From Scatosoma sp002474405 (GTDB taxonomy: Bacteria; Bacillota; Clostridia; Christensenellales; Borkfalkiaceae): 64,000 nt of DNA. The notes under the pieces are model-generated. The model was not told where the DNA came from. It did not search any database and was given only the letters and a program-made list of their open reading frames with translations. Below, piece after piece: positions 51,667 through 59,675 of this stretch; position 1 is the stretch's first letter, and each line of letters begins with the position of its first letter. A program made the translations under genes and the position numbers. The stretch lies in the NCBI GenBank assembly GCA_937892545.1, contig CALAFO010000047.1, forward strand, positions 8,669 through 72,668, given 5' to 3'.

Positions 51667-53340
51667 ATGGAAGAAAAAAATTTAAACGAACTTCTCGAAA
51701 GAGAAGATTTTGAGGGCGCGGCAGACTGCGCTCTCCGGCTCGGCGCGGAGGAATTTGCAAAAGTTCTCGAAGCCCTGCCCGAAAAGTATCTGCAGCCCCT
51801 GTGCCGCGCGCTGGATTCCGATTTCCTCGCCGAAACGTTAATCCTTTTAGACGCGCCGCTGCAAAGCAAAATCATTTCCACCCTGCGCGACGACGAGCTG
51901 CAGGAAGTTATGGACGGCGTTTCCGTAGACGACACCGTGGAAATGATCGGCGATATGCCCGAAAAAATCGTACGGCGCATCGCGGAAAAGGAAGAAATCG
52001 TCCGCTTGTTCGAAGAGCGGCGTTTTTCCGTACTCAAACCGCTTCTCGCCTCGATGAACGCGCCCGACGTGGCGGCGGTTTTCGAAGAGGTGGAAGACGA
52101 AGATCTGCCCGTTCTGTTCCGCATCCTGCCCAAAGATCTCGCGGCGGATACGTTTGTGGAACTGGATAAAGACACGCGCGAAAAACTGTTACACAAACTC
52201 AGCGATCTCGAAGTCAAAGCCGTCATGGACGAACTGTTCGTCGACGATACGGTAGACGTCATCGAAGAGATGCCCGCCAACGTGGTCAAACGGCTTCTTG
52301 CCGCCAGCGACAAAGAAACGCGCGATTACGTCAACGAAATTTTAAAGTACCCGAAAGACAGCGCCGGCAGCATCATGACGGTGGAATACGTCTCCCTTCG
52401 CCCCACCATGACGGTGAACGAAGCGTTTACGCGCATCCGCCGCACGGCGATCGATAAAGAAACCATCTACACCTGCTACGTTACCGACGCGGCGAACAAA
52501 CTGCTCGGCTGCGTTTCGGCAAAAACGCTGATGATTTCCGCGCCGGAAACGAAAATTTCCGAAATCATGGACGAAAACGTGATTTACGCCCACACCGAGG
52601 ACGACCGCGAAGACGTGGCGAGAAAAATTTCCAATTACGGCTTCCTCGCGCTGCCCGTGGTGGATAACGAACGTCGTCTGGTAGGTATCGTAACCGTCGA
52701 CGACGCCATGGACGTCATTCAGGAAGAGAACACCGAAGATATCGCGAAGATGGCGGCTATGACGCCCACCGATACGCCCTATTTAAAAACAAGCGTATGG
52801 GGCATCTGGAAAAACCGTATTCCGTGGCTGCTCGTTTTAATGGTCAGCGCCACGTTCACGGGACTCATTTTAAACACGTACGAAGCGCGGCTTTCGGCAA
52901 TTTCCCCCGTCCTGTTCGCGTGCGTTCCCATGATGATGGATACGGGCGGCAATGCGGGCTCGCAGGCTTCCGTTACCGTCATCCGCTCCCTCGCGCTGGA
53001 CGAACTGAAAACAAGCGACGTTTTAAAGGTCGTCTGGAAAGAATTCCGCGCCTCTATCCTGCTGGGATTAACGCTGGGCGCCGCCTGCTTTGCCAAGCTT
53101 ATGCTCATCGATAATCTGCTGTTCGGGTTCGAAGGCTATACGCCGCTTCGCTGCAGCGTGGTGGCAAGCGCGCTGGTACTCACGGTCATCGTGGCAAAAC
53201 TCGTAGGCTGCACGCTTCCTCTGCTTGCCAAAAAGTGCCGTCTCGATCCCGCCGTCGTGGCAAGTCCCTTCATCACCACCATCGTAGACGCGATTTCCCT
53301 TATCATCTACTGCAACCTTTCGGTGCTGATTTTAGCATAA
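51667..53340 (+). CDS. mgtE: MgtE Mg2+ channel with a duplicated N-domain
   Basis: A 557-residue magnesium channel, about 100 residues longer than usual. The N-terminal MgtE_N helical domain occurs twice in tandem: compare IISTLRDDELQEVMDGVSVDDTVEMI with LLHKLSDLEVKAVMDELFVDDTVDVI (given in parts). Then come the hallmark YPKDSAGSIMTVEYVSLRP, two CBS domains that sense cytosolic Mg2+, and five C-terminal helices with MDTGGNAGSQASVTVIRSLA and LDPAVVASPFITTIVDAISL including the ion-path Asp. The start 51667 (ATGGAAGAAAAAAA) has only a weak purine-rich site. A terminator follows. Confidence 0.93.
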   Translation: MEEKNLNELLEREDFEGAADCALRLGAEEFAKVLEALPEKYLQPLCRALDSDFLAETLILLDAPLQSKIISTLRDDELQEVMDGVSVDDTVEMIGDMPEKIVRRIAEKEEIVRLFEERRFSVLKPLLASMNAPDVAAVFEEVEDEDLPVLFRILPKDLAADTFVELDKDTREKLLHKLSDLEVKAVMDELFVDDTVDVIEEMPANVVKRLLAASDKETRDYVNEILKYPKDSAGSIMTVEYVSLRPTMTVNEAFTRIRRTAIDKETIYTCYVTDAANKLLGCVSAKTLMISAPETKISEIMDENVIYAHTEDDREDVARKISNYGFLALPVVDNERRLVGIVTVDDAMDVIQEENTEDIAKMAAMTPTDTPYLKTSVWGIWKNRIPWLLVLMVSATFTGLILNTYEARLSAISPVLFACVPMMMDTGGNAGSQASVTVIRSLALDELKTSDVLKVVWKEFRASILLGLTLGAACFAKLMLIDNLLFGFEGYTPLRCSVVASALVLTVIVAKLVGCTLPLLAKKCRLDPAVVASPFITTIVDAISLIIYCNLSVLILA

Positions 53341-53354
53341 CAAAAAACCGACGT

Positions 53355-53388
53355 AACGCCGACGGAACAAAGCCCGTCGGCGTTTTCC
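53355..53388 (+). terminator. Terminator of mgtE
   Basis: AACGCCGACGG (53355-53365) pairs with CCGTCGGCGTT (53374-53384), then TT. Confidence 0.85.
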
Positions 53389-53419
53389 GCCGGAAACTTT
53401 TTAAACGTTATTAAAAAAG

Positions 53420-53450
53420 TTGACATACGCGCGAAAAAGTGCTATATAAT
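53420..53450 (+). promoter_or_regulatory. Promoter of the TetR-flavodoxin-PAP2 cluster
   Basis: TTGACA (53420-53425) with TATATA at 17 or TATAAT at 19 bases (53445-53450). The -10 lies in a TATATAATATATA palindrome, a possible autoregulatory site. Confidence 0.7.
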
Positions 53451-53480
53451 ATATACGACGATTACTTCAAGGAGAAAATC

Positions 53481-54068
53481 ATGGCAAGAAAACAGAAATT
53501 CGACGGCGGAACGGCAAACGAAATCGCCCGCGTGGCGGCGAAGGAATTTTTCGAAAAGGGCTTCGACGGCACCAGCATGCGCTCTATCGCAGACGCCGCA
53601 GGCTGCGAAGCGGGGCTGATTTATTACTACTACAAGACAAAAGACGACTTGTTTTCCACGGTGCTCGATAACTTTTTCAGCCCGTATCAACAGCACGCCG
53701 AAACCATCGTGGACGGAGCTTCGCAGGAAGCATACACGGCGTTATACGCGTTTTTCAGATATATGAAAAGCGTTACAAGAGAATTCCGCGAAAAATATTC
53801 CGCCAACATGCACCGCACGGTACGCTGGGCAATCCGCGAACAAACGCTTACGATTATCGAACCGTACATACAGAAAATTTTAGAATGCCTGCTCGAAACG
53901 GGCGCGCAGCCGCACCTCGCGCCGATGCCCATGGCGGTGTTTCTGTCGCACGGCGTAGGCAGCGTGATTCTGCACGAGGATGCCGACTGGGTAGACGAAA
54001 TCACCGACGATTTACGTAAAACGGTCGATTTTTTAATCGGCGTTGCCAACGATTCTCACGAAGATTAA
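53481..54068 (+). CDS. TetR-family regulator
   Basis: A 195-residue repressor-type protein. The helix-turn-helix is ANEIARVAAKEFFEKGFDGTSMRSIADAAGCEAGLIYYYYKTKDDLF, the AcrR/TetR form (written from one continuous region, residues about 8-54). The C-terminal helical domain has an aromatic-rich pocket (TVRWAIREQTLTIIEPYI). AAGGAG precedes ATG 53481 by seven bases. It heads a cluster with a membrane-flavodoxin fusion four bases downstream and a PAP2 phosphatase, so it probably senses a compound handled by these. Confidence 0.88.
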   Translation: MARKQKFDGGTANEIARVAAKEFFEKGFDGTSMRSIADAAGCEAGLIYYYYKTKDDLFSTVLDNFFSPYQQHAETIVDGASQEAYTALYAFFRYMKSVTREFREKYSANMHRTVRWAIREQTLTIIEPYIQKILECLLETGAQPHLAPMPMAVFLSHGVGSVILHEDADWVDEITDDLRKTVDFLIGVANDSHED

Positions 54069-54072
54069 CCGC

Positions 54073-55041
54073 ATGCAGCCGATTCCATACAACAAACGCT
54101 ATATTTTATCCCGCAGGGCGCTCGTTTTCTGGGCGCTTTTCATCGGCGTCGGCGCGGTCGGCGGCGCAATACTGATGTTCGTCGATCCGTACGGAACCGC
54201 CACGGGCATGAGCGGTTTTCTGCCCTATTTCCGGGTACTTCCCTTCGCCGATAAGCTGTTCGGGAATCTTATTTTTTCCGGAATCGCGCTGCTTTTCGTC
54301 AACGGCGTGCCCAACCTCACGGCGGCGGCGCTTCTCTTCGGGCATAAAAAAGCGGGCGAAATCCTCGGCGGCGTATCCGGCATAACGCTGATGCTGTGGA
54401 TAACCGTTCAATTCGTCATTTTCCCGTTGAATTTTATGTCTGCGACATACTTTGTTTTCGGTTTCGCGCAGGCGGTAACGGGCGTTCTCACGCTCATCGG
54501 CAGGGCGCAAAGCGAATTTTCCGCCGCACTGCAAGCGGAAATCGCCCCGCAACCCGAAACGCCCGTCCGGAACGACCAATCCGTACTTGTCGTTTACTTT
54601 TCCCGCCGCGGCTATGTAAAATCTCTCGCACGCAAAATCGCAGCCGCGCATAACGCCGCCCTTTTCGAGCTCACCACGCCCGAACGCACGGCGGGCAACG
54701 CGGGCTTCTGGCAAAGCGGCAGATACGGTATGCTGCGCCGCCCGATGCCGATTGAAAAAATGCCCGAACGCCTTGAAAATTACGAAGAAGTGTACGTGTG
54801 TTTCCCCGTCTGGGTGTTTTCCGTCTGTGCGCCCGTCCGCGATTTTCTGATGAAAGCCAACGGCAAAATCCGCAACGTCCGCTACGTCGCCGTGCATTTC
54901 ATGAACGCAAAATTCGAAAATCTTGCCGCCGAGGCAGATAAGCTCGTCGGCGTAAAACACGCTTCGTTTACGTCCGTCCGCTGCCGTTTCGGCAAATTCC
55001 GCCCGGATTTCTCCGCGGCGGAAAGAAAGCGGCAACCGTAA
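54073..55041 (+). CDS. Membrane protein fused to a flavodoxin-like domain
   Basis: A 322-residue fusion. Residues about 15-145 contain four hydrophobic segments (ALVFWALFIGVGAVGGAILMF first; AGEILGGVSGITLMLWITVQF third). Residues about 170-320 look like a short-chain flavodoxin: SVLVVYFSRRGYVKSLARKIA (phosphate loop), a Gly/Arg loop, then YEEVYVCFPVWVFSVCAPVRDFL and VRYVAVHFMN. Such domains bind FMN and move electrons, or act as menaquinone-dependent reductases. An ATG at 54073 lies four bases after the TetR stop; a TTG at 54043 would overlap it. No strong ribosome binding site. The fusion is unusual; a membrane redox role is inferred. Confidence 0.75.
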   Translation: MQPIPYNKRYILSRRALVFWALFIGVGAVGGAILMFVDPYGTATGMSGFLPYFRVLPFADKLFGNLIFSGIALLFVNGVPNLTAAALLFGHKKAGEILGGVSGITLMLWITVQFVIFPLNFMSATYFVFGFAQAVTGVLTLIGRAQSEFSAALQAEIAPQPETPVRNDQSVLVVYFSRRGYVKSLARKIAAAHNAALFELTTPERTAGNAGFWQSGRYGMLRRPMPIEKMPERLENYEEVYVCFPVWVFSVCAPVRDFLMKANGKIRNVRYVAVHFMNAKFENLAAEADKLVGVKHASFTSVRCRFGKFRPDFSAAERKRQP

Positions 55042-55090
55042 AAACGCAGCTTCCCGCAAAAGCCGTTCCCGGCAATCAAAGGAGAATTTC

Positions 55091-55753
55091 ATGATCAAAC
55101 CCAAAAAAAATGCACTTCTCGTATCCATCGCGCTGTTCGCGCTGTTTTTCGTGTTCACCGTGCTCGTCGCCACGGCAGATAAAGCCGCGGGCAAAGTTCC
55201 CGGCACGGAAATCGGCTTTTCCCACCTCAATCTTGCGTTTTTCAACGCCACGCACAAAAACGGCGAAATCTCGCAGGGCTGGTATAAACTTACTCAGTTT
55301 CTCGGATACCTTGCCTTATCAGAAGCAGCAGGCTTCGCCGTTTACGGCGTAGCGCAGCTGATCCGGCGCAAAAGCCTGAAAAAAATCGATAAAGACCTGT
55401 TCGTCCTCGCGGCGACGTACCTGCTGCTCGCGATTTTCTATGTAGCGTTCGAAAAAATCGTCATCAACTACCGCCCCGTGCTTGAAAACGGCGAAATCGC
55501 GGCGTCCTATCCCTCTTCGCACACCATGCTCACGCTCACGATCGCAGGCAGCGGAATTTTTATGCTGCGCGGCAGAATCGCCTGCAAACCCGCGCTGATT
55601 TCCGCGGAAACGCTTTCCGGCACGGTGATGCTCGTCATGGTTATCGGCAGAGCGCTTTCCGGCGTGCACTATCTCACCGATATTCTGGGCGGCATATTGC
55701 TTTCGGCGGCAATAGTAACGCTGTTCGCCGCGTTTCTGCCCGCGCAAAACTGA
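55091..55753 (+). CDS. PAP2-family membrane phosphatase
   Basis: A 220-residue PAP2 (type 2 phosphatidic acid phosphatase) protein with about five or six membrane helices. The three-part active site is visible: KIVINYRPVLE (KxxxxxxRP), SYPSSHTM (PSGH variant, PSSH) and GRALSGVHYLTDILGG (SRxxxxxHxxxD-like). Likely substrates are undecaprenyl pyrophosphate, phosphatidylglycerol phosphate or phosphatidate. AAAGGAG precedes the ATG by eight bases. It is last in the TetR cluster, so lipid phosphate recycling could be part of the response. Confidence 0.88.
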   Translation: MIKPKKNALLVSIALFALFFVFTVLVATADKAAGKVPGTEIGFSHLNLAFFNATHKNGEISQGWYKLTQFLGYLALSEAAGFAVYGVAQLIRRKSLKKIDKDLFVLAATYLLLAIFYVAFEKIVINYRPVLENGEIAASYPSSHTMLTLTIAGSGIFMLRGRIACKPALISAETLSGTVMLVMVIGRALSGVHYLTDILGGILLSAAIVTLFAAFLPAQN

Positions 55754-55825
55754 CCGCATCGAGCACAAAAAGTCAAGATTTTAGCCGCCGCACGCGCTAT
55801 AATAAGAGCAGAAGGAGACGGAAGG

Positions 55826-56689
55826 ATGAATTACGTATCCGCAATCTCGCGGGCGATCGACTACGTAGAAGAAAACCTCACGGAAAAAACGAGCTTCGAA
55901 GAAATCGCAAAGCAGGCGTATTTCTCGTCGTTCGCGTTTCAAAGGTGTTTTTCGCTGCTTTGCGGAGTGTCTCTCGGGGATTATATCCGCTATCGCAGGC
56001 TAAGCGTCGCCGCGGAAAAAATCGTGCGCGAAAACATGAAAGTAATCGACGCGGCGTATCTGTACGGCTACGATACGCCCGAAAGCTTCACGCGTGCGTT
56101 CACGGCTTTCCACGGCATCACGCCGCGCGAAGCGAAGAAAAGCGGAAAATACAAAACGTTCTCACGCCTCTCTTTAAAACTTATCGTAAGCGGAGGCAAT
56201 TTAATGGATTACTCAATCAAAAAGCTCGGCGATTTCGAAATTATCGCCAAAAGAAAGCGTTTTAAAAAGCAACAAGAACTCACCACGCGCGAAATTTCGG
56301 CGTTTTGGGCGGAATGCGGAAAGGACGGCACGATGCAAAATTTAATCGAACGGCTGCCCGAAAACCCGCAGCTGAAAGGTCTGCTCGGGGTATCGTTCTC
56401 GGCGGAAGGCAGCGGGCAAGATTTCCCGTACGGGTTGGCAGTGGAAGATAACGGCGCGCCCGTGCCCAACGGTTTGGAAAAAATCACGATTCCCGCAGCC
56501 ACCTACGCGGTGTTTCCCGTACGTGGGAAGATGCCCGAAGCGTTCGTGAATACGTACACGCGGATCTGCAAAGAATTTTTCGTGCAAAGCGGGTACGAAT
56601 ACGGCAACGGCGTAGAATTCGAGGTATACCCCTCGGCGGATACGCAAAACCCCGATTATTATTGCGAAATCTGGGTTGCCGTGAAATAA
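55826..56689 (+). CDS. AraC-family regulator with GyrI-like effector domain
   Basis: A 287-residue regulator. Residues about 8-108 are the AraC double helix-turn-helix: AIDYVEENLTEKTSFEEIAKQAYFSSFAFQRCFS and LYGYDTPESFTRAFTAFHGITPREAKKSG (motifs shortened; both helices normal). Residues about 130-287 are a GyrI/SbmC-like small-molecule-binding domain (DYSIKKLGDFEIIAKRKRFK..ITIPAATYAVFPVRGK). The DNA-binding first, GyrI second order is that of Rob/SoxS-type multidrug sensors. AGAAGGAG precedes the ATG. Monocistronic, ending in a hairpin terminator. The effector is unknown. Confidence 0.9.
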   Translation: MNYVSAISRAIDYVEENLTEKTSFEEIAKQAYFSSFAFQRCFSLLCGVSLGDYIRYRRLSVAAEKIVRENMKVIDAAYLYGYDTPESFTRAFTAFHGITPREAKKSGKYKTFSRLSLKLIVSGGNLMDYSIKKLGDFEIIAKRKRFKKQQELTTREISAFWAECGKDGTMQNLIERLPENPQLKGLLGVSFSAEGSGQDFPYGLAVEDNGAPVPNGLEKITIPAATYAVFPVRGKMPEAFVNTYTRICKEFFVQSGYEYGNGVEFEVYPSADTQNPDYYCEIWVAVK

Positions 56690-56714
56690 CGGTTGTTACA
56701 ATTTTATATAATTT

Positions 56715-56752
56715 TAGCCGCTGCGCAAACCCTTGCGCGGCGGCTTATCATT
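56715..56752. terminator. Bidirectional terminator, left flank of the XRE cassette
   Basis: AGCCGCTGCGCAA (56716-56728) pairs with TTGCGCGGCGGCT (56733-56745), T-rich on both sides. The first 15 bases are identical to 57589-57603. Confidence 0.8.
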
Positions 56753-56753
56753 T

Positions 56754-57080
56754 TTACTTATGCGGTAAATTTTCTTCGCTTCTTAAAAATTGCAAAAGGG
56801 CAATTTTTTTGAAATCCGGTAATTGGCGAAAATATTTAAGAAGAATAAATTCTTGCGCCGAAAGTTTGTAAGTAGAAAACCCCGCAAAAAGATCTTTTTC
56901 GGTTATCTCTAATGCGCGGCATATCGCGCCCAAAGTTTTTTCCGACGGAAAATTCGAATTATTAAGAATCCGGCTCAGCGTGGTAGCTGTTATCCCCGCT
57001 TTTTCGGCAAGTTCCCAATATGGTATTTTTCTTTCTTTGCATATCTCTCTTATTCTTTCCGAAATATTAACCATTTTCAT
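56754..57080 (-). CDS. XRE-family regulator with short C-terminal extension
   Basis: A 108-residue protein. Residues about 5-68 are an XRE helix-turn-helix: ISERIREICKERKIPYWELAEKAGITATTLSRILNNSNFPSEKTL (shown as one region; HTH core WELAEKAGITATTLSRIL). The tail YKLSAQEFILLKYFRQLPDFKKIALLQFLRSEE is a short helical region. The promoter is perfect (57126-57154). AT-rich. Divergent from another XRE gene with only 107 bases between, so the two may cross-regulate. Confidence 0.85.
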   Translation of the reverse strand: MKMVNISERIREICKERKIPYWELAEKAGITATTLSRILNNSNFPSEKTLGAICRALEITEKDLFAGFSTYKLSAQEFILLKYFRQLPDFKKIALLQFLRSEENLPHK

Positions 57081-57125
57081 CTCTGTTTTCGCTAAACATT
57101 TTTCGATAAAGTAGTTATATACAAT

Positions 57126-57154
57126 ATTATACTTTTTTATTTAAAAATTGTCAA
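57126..57154 (-). promoter_or_regulatory. Perfect promoter of the leftward XRE gene
   Basis: Minus strand: TTGACA (57149-57154), a 17-base spacer and TATAAT (57126-57131). Confidence 0.85.
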
Positions 57155-57172
57155 CAAAATTTAAGCGATATC

Positions 57173-57181
57173 TGATATAAT
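57173..57181 (+). promoter_or_regulatory. Extended -10 promoter of the rightward XRE gene, leaderless
   Basis: TGATATAAT (57173-57181) with a weak -35. Only six bases lie between it and ATG 57188, so transcription would start at the start codon. Confidence 0.7.
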
Positions 57182-57187
57182 TCAATT

Positions 57188-57535
57188 ATGGGATTTTCGG
57201 AAAAACTGAGAGAAATAAGAAAAGAAAGCGGGATGTCGCAAAAAGAAGCCGCTCAAAAATTAGGTTTATCGCCAAGCGGCTATGCCGCGTGGGAGCTCGG
57301 AAACACCGTGCCAGACGTAAACCGAATAAATCAAATCGTGCAAGTTTTCAACGTTTCGGCGGATTACCTGTTAGAGATCAAAGGCGCGGCAAACGAGCCG
57401 TTGGTAACGGTATCGGCGGAAGCGACGTTGCCGAAAAACGAGCGGGAATGGCTGAAAGCGTACCGCGCGCTCACGGAAGACGAGAAAAAACAAGTACAAG
57501 ATTTTACCGAATATATTAAAAGCAAAAGAAATTGA
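57188..57535 (+). CDS. XRE-family regulator
   Basis: A 115-residue protein. The helix-turn-helix is EKLREIRKESGMSQKEAAQKLGLSPSGYAAWELGNTVPDVNRI (HTH core QKEAAQKLGLSPSGYAAWE), followed by a helical tail ending EDEKKQVQDFTEYIKSKRN, which resembles the tail of phage/ICE repressors. No ribosome binding site precedes the ATG, in keeping with the leaderless promoter. Divergent from 56754-57080. A hairpin terminator follows. Confidence 0.86.
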   Translation: MGFSEKLREIRKESGMSQKEAAQKLGLSPSGYAAWELGNTVPDVNRINQIVQVFNVSADYLLEIKGAANEPLVTVSAEATLPKNEREWLKAYRALTEDEKKQVQDFTEYIKSKRN

Positions 57536-57536
57536 A

Positions 57537-57568
57537 AAAACGGAAAGCCTAAGGCTTGCCGTTTTCAT
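57537..57568 (+). terminator. Terminator of the rightward XRE gene
   Basis: AAAACGG (57537-57543) pairs with CCGTTTT (57559-57565), with an inner AAGCCT/AGGCTT stem. Confidence 0.8.
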
Positions 57569-57586
57569 ATATCTAAGACAATTATT

Positions 57587-57624
57587 AAAGCCGCTGCGCA
57601 AACTACCGCGCAACGGCTTTAAAA
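57587..57624 (-). terminator. Terminator of ftsH, right flank of the XRE cassette
   Basis: AAAGCCG (57588-57594) pairs with CGGCTTT (57614-57620), with an inner GCGC/GCGC pairing; on the minus strand it is followed by TTTAATAATTG. Shares 15 identical bases with 56716-56730. Confidence 0.7.
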
Positions 57625-57642
57625 TTTATTCGATTAATAAAC

Positions 57643-59580
57643 TTACTTTTCTTCCACAGTGTGTTCGGGAGAAGCCTTCGTCATTCTTTCAAACGGGTCA
57701 ATCTCGTGCCTGTCCTCCTGCGCGTCCATAAACGCAATCACTTCCGTATACGTTGCGCCCTTCATCAGCATCGCCACTTCGTCGGTGTAAATGGTTTCCT
57801 TTTCCACCAGCACGCGCGACATATTGTCGAGTATCGACCTGTTTTCCGTTAAAAGTTTCACCGCGCGTTCGTGCGCCGAAGCCACCAGTTTTCTCACTTC
57901 GTCGTCGATCGCCGCCGCGGTCTCCTGCGAGTACCCGTTGCGCGCTCCGCCGCCGTATTCGTAATCCATACCCATAAACACGGGCTGGTCGGAATCATAC
58001 GCCACAAGCCCCAGCTTATCGCTCATACCCCACTGCGTAACCATGCGCCGCGCAATGTCCGATACGTGCTGCAAGTCCGCGCTCGCGCCCGTCGTAACGT
58101 CTTTAATCACCAGTTCTTCCGCCACGCGCCCGCCAAGCGACATGCAGATGTTATCCACAAGCTTGTTGTACGATACGTCGTTGTCGTCCGTTTCGGGGCG
58201 GGTCATCGTGTACCCCGCCGCCTTGCCGCGCGGAATAATCGAAACTTCGTGTACGGGGTCGCAATGCTTGCACAGGCACGCCAAAACCGCATGTCCCGAT
58301 TCGTGGTACGCCGTGCACCGCTTATCCGATTCCGTTACAACGCGGCTCTTCTTCTGCGGTCCCATCAGCACCTTGTTGATGCCGTCGTACAGTTCGAGGT
58401 TCCCTATCAGCTTCTTGCCCTTTCTCGCCGTTAAAATCGCGGCTTCGTTCAGAAGGTTGGCAAGGTCCGCGCCCGAAAATCCCGCCGTGATTCTCGCCAC
58501 CGTGCGGAAGTTCACGTCCGGCGCGATGGGTTTGTTTCTCGCGTGCACCTTTAAAATCTGCTCGCGCCCTTTCACGTCGGGCAGGTTCACGTTGATCTGT
58601 CTGTCGAATCTTCCGGGACGAAGCAACGCAGGGTCAAGAATGTCCGCGCGGTTGGTCGCCGCCATCACGATAATGCCCTCGTTCGTTTCGAAGCCGTCCA
58701 TCTGCACCAGAATCTGGTTCAGCGTCTGTTCTCTTTCGTCGTGTCCGCCGCCGAGTCCTGCTCCGCGCCGTCTGCCCACCGCGTCGATTTCGTCGATGAA
58801 AATAATGCACGGCTGGTTCTTTTTCGCCACGTCGAACAAATCGCGCACACGCGCCGCGCCCACGCCCACATACATTTCCACGAAGTCGGAACCGGAAACC
58901 GAGAAGAACGGCACGCCCGCCTCGCCCGCAACGGCTTTCGCAAACAGCGTTTTACCCGTTCCCGGAGGGCCTACCAAAAGCACGCCGCGCGGGATTCTCG
59001 CGCCGAGATCGGAAAAGCGCTTGGGCGTTTTCAAAAACTCCACCACTTCCTGCAGTTCTTCTTTTTCTTCTTCCGCGCCGGCTACGTCGGAAAATCGCAC
59101 TTTCATATTGTTCTGCATATGCGCCTTGGTTTTGCCGACGTTCATCACTTTGCCGCCGCCCGCCGCGCTGCGCATAATCAGGTAAAATATCACCGATACC
59201 AGCACGATGCCGCCCAGCGTTACCAGACTGGACCATATACTGCCCGAATTCGGATCCGCGAAATACACTTCGCATTTCGCCGAACCCAGCTCGCGCCACG
59301 CCTGAATATCGTCGTTGTTCGGGTCGTACTTGCTCTGCCCCGTCGATTTGATATACACCACGCTGCCGTCCGCACGCACGATTTTCGCCTGCACGTTATA
59401 ACCGCTCACATGAATTTCGGCTTTCTCCCCGTCTCCGAGCGACATAATCTGCTCGTTGAACACGGTATCGGAAACTTCCGTATACCTCGGCGAAACGATA
59501 CCGCGGAACAAGAAGAACAGCACGCCGACAAGCAGCAGTCCCAGCACTATCCATGTAATTGTTTTGCTTTTCTTATTCAA
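57643..59580 (-). CDS. ftsH: ATP-dependent zinc metalloprotease FtsH
   Basis: A 645-residue membrane-anchored AAA+ protease that degrades misfolded membrane and regulatory proteins. Two N-terminal helices (about 9-26 and 116-136) flank a periplasm-side domain. Walker A GPPGTGKT lies at 204-211, Walker B FIDEID at 261-266, the SRH with NRADILDPALLRPGRFDRQ at 310-328, and zinc site HESGH at 426-430. The start codon is TTG, set by AAAGGAG nine bases upstream; no ATG is available. Promoter TTGAAA/TAAAAT is at 59647-59675. Monocistronic. Confidence 0.96.
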   Translation of the reverse strand: MNKKSKTITWIVLGLLLVGVLFFLFRGIVSPRYTEVSDTVFNEQIMSLGDGEKAEIHVSGYNVQAKIVRADGSVVYIKSTGQSKYDPNNDDIQAWRELGSAKCEVYFADPNSGSIWSSLVTLGGIVLVSVIFYLIMRSAAGGGKVMNVGKTKAHMQNNMKVRFSDVAGAEEEKEELQEVVEFLKTPKRFSDLGARIPRGVLLVGPPGTGKTLFAKAVAGEAGVPFFSVSGSDFVEMYVGVGAARVRDLFDVAKKNQPCIIFIDEIDAVGRRRGAGLGGGHDEREQTLNQILVQMDGFETNEGIIVMAATNRADILDPALLRPGRFDRQINVNLPDVKGREQILKVHARNKPIAPDVNFRTVARITAGFSGADLANLLNEAAILTARKGKKLIGNLELYDGINKVLMGPQKKSRVVTESDKRCTAYHESGHAVLACLCKHCDPVHEVSIIPRGKAAGYTMTRPETDDNDVSYNKLVDNICMSLGGRVAEELVIKDVTTGASADLQHVSDIARRMVTQWGMSDKLGLVAYDSDQPVFMGMDYEYGGGARNGYSQETAAAIDDEVRKLVASAHERAVKLLTENRSILDNMSRVLVEKETIYTDEVAMLMKGATYTEVIAFMDAQEDRHEIDPFERMTKASPEHTVEEK

Positions 59581-59646
59581 AGGTCTTTTCTCCTTTCAAA
59601 CCCGGATTTGCGTGCTTTGCACGGGTAAAATCGGGCTTCTTTTAAC

Positions 59647-59675
59647 ATTTTAACACACGACGGGCGATTTTTCAA
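59647..59675 (-). promoter_or_regulatory. Sigma-A promoter of ftsH
   Basis: Minus strand: TTGAAA (59670-59675), a 17-base spacer and TAAAAT (59647-59652) with an extended TG. Confidence 0.75.
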
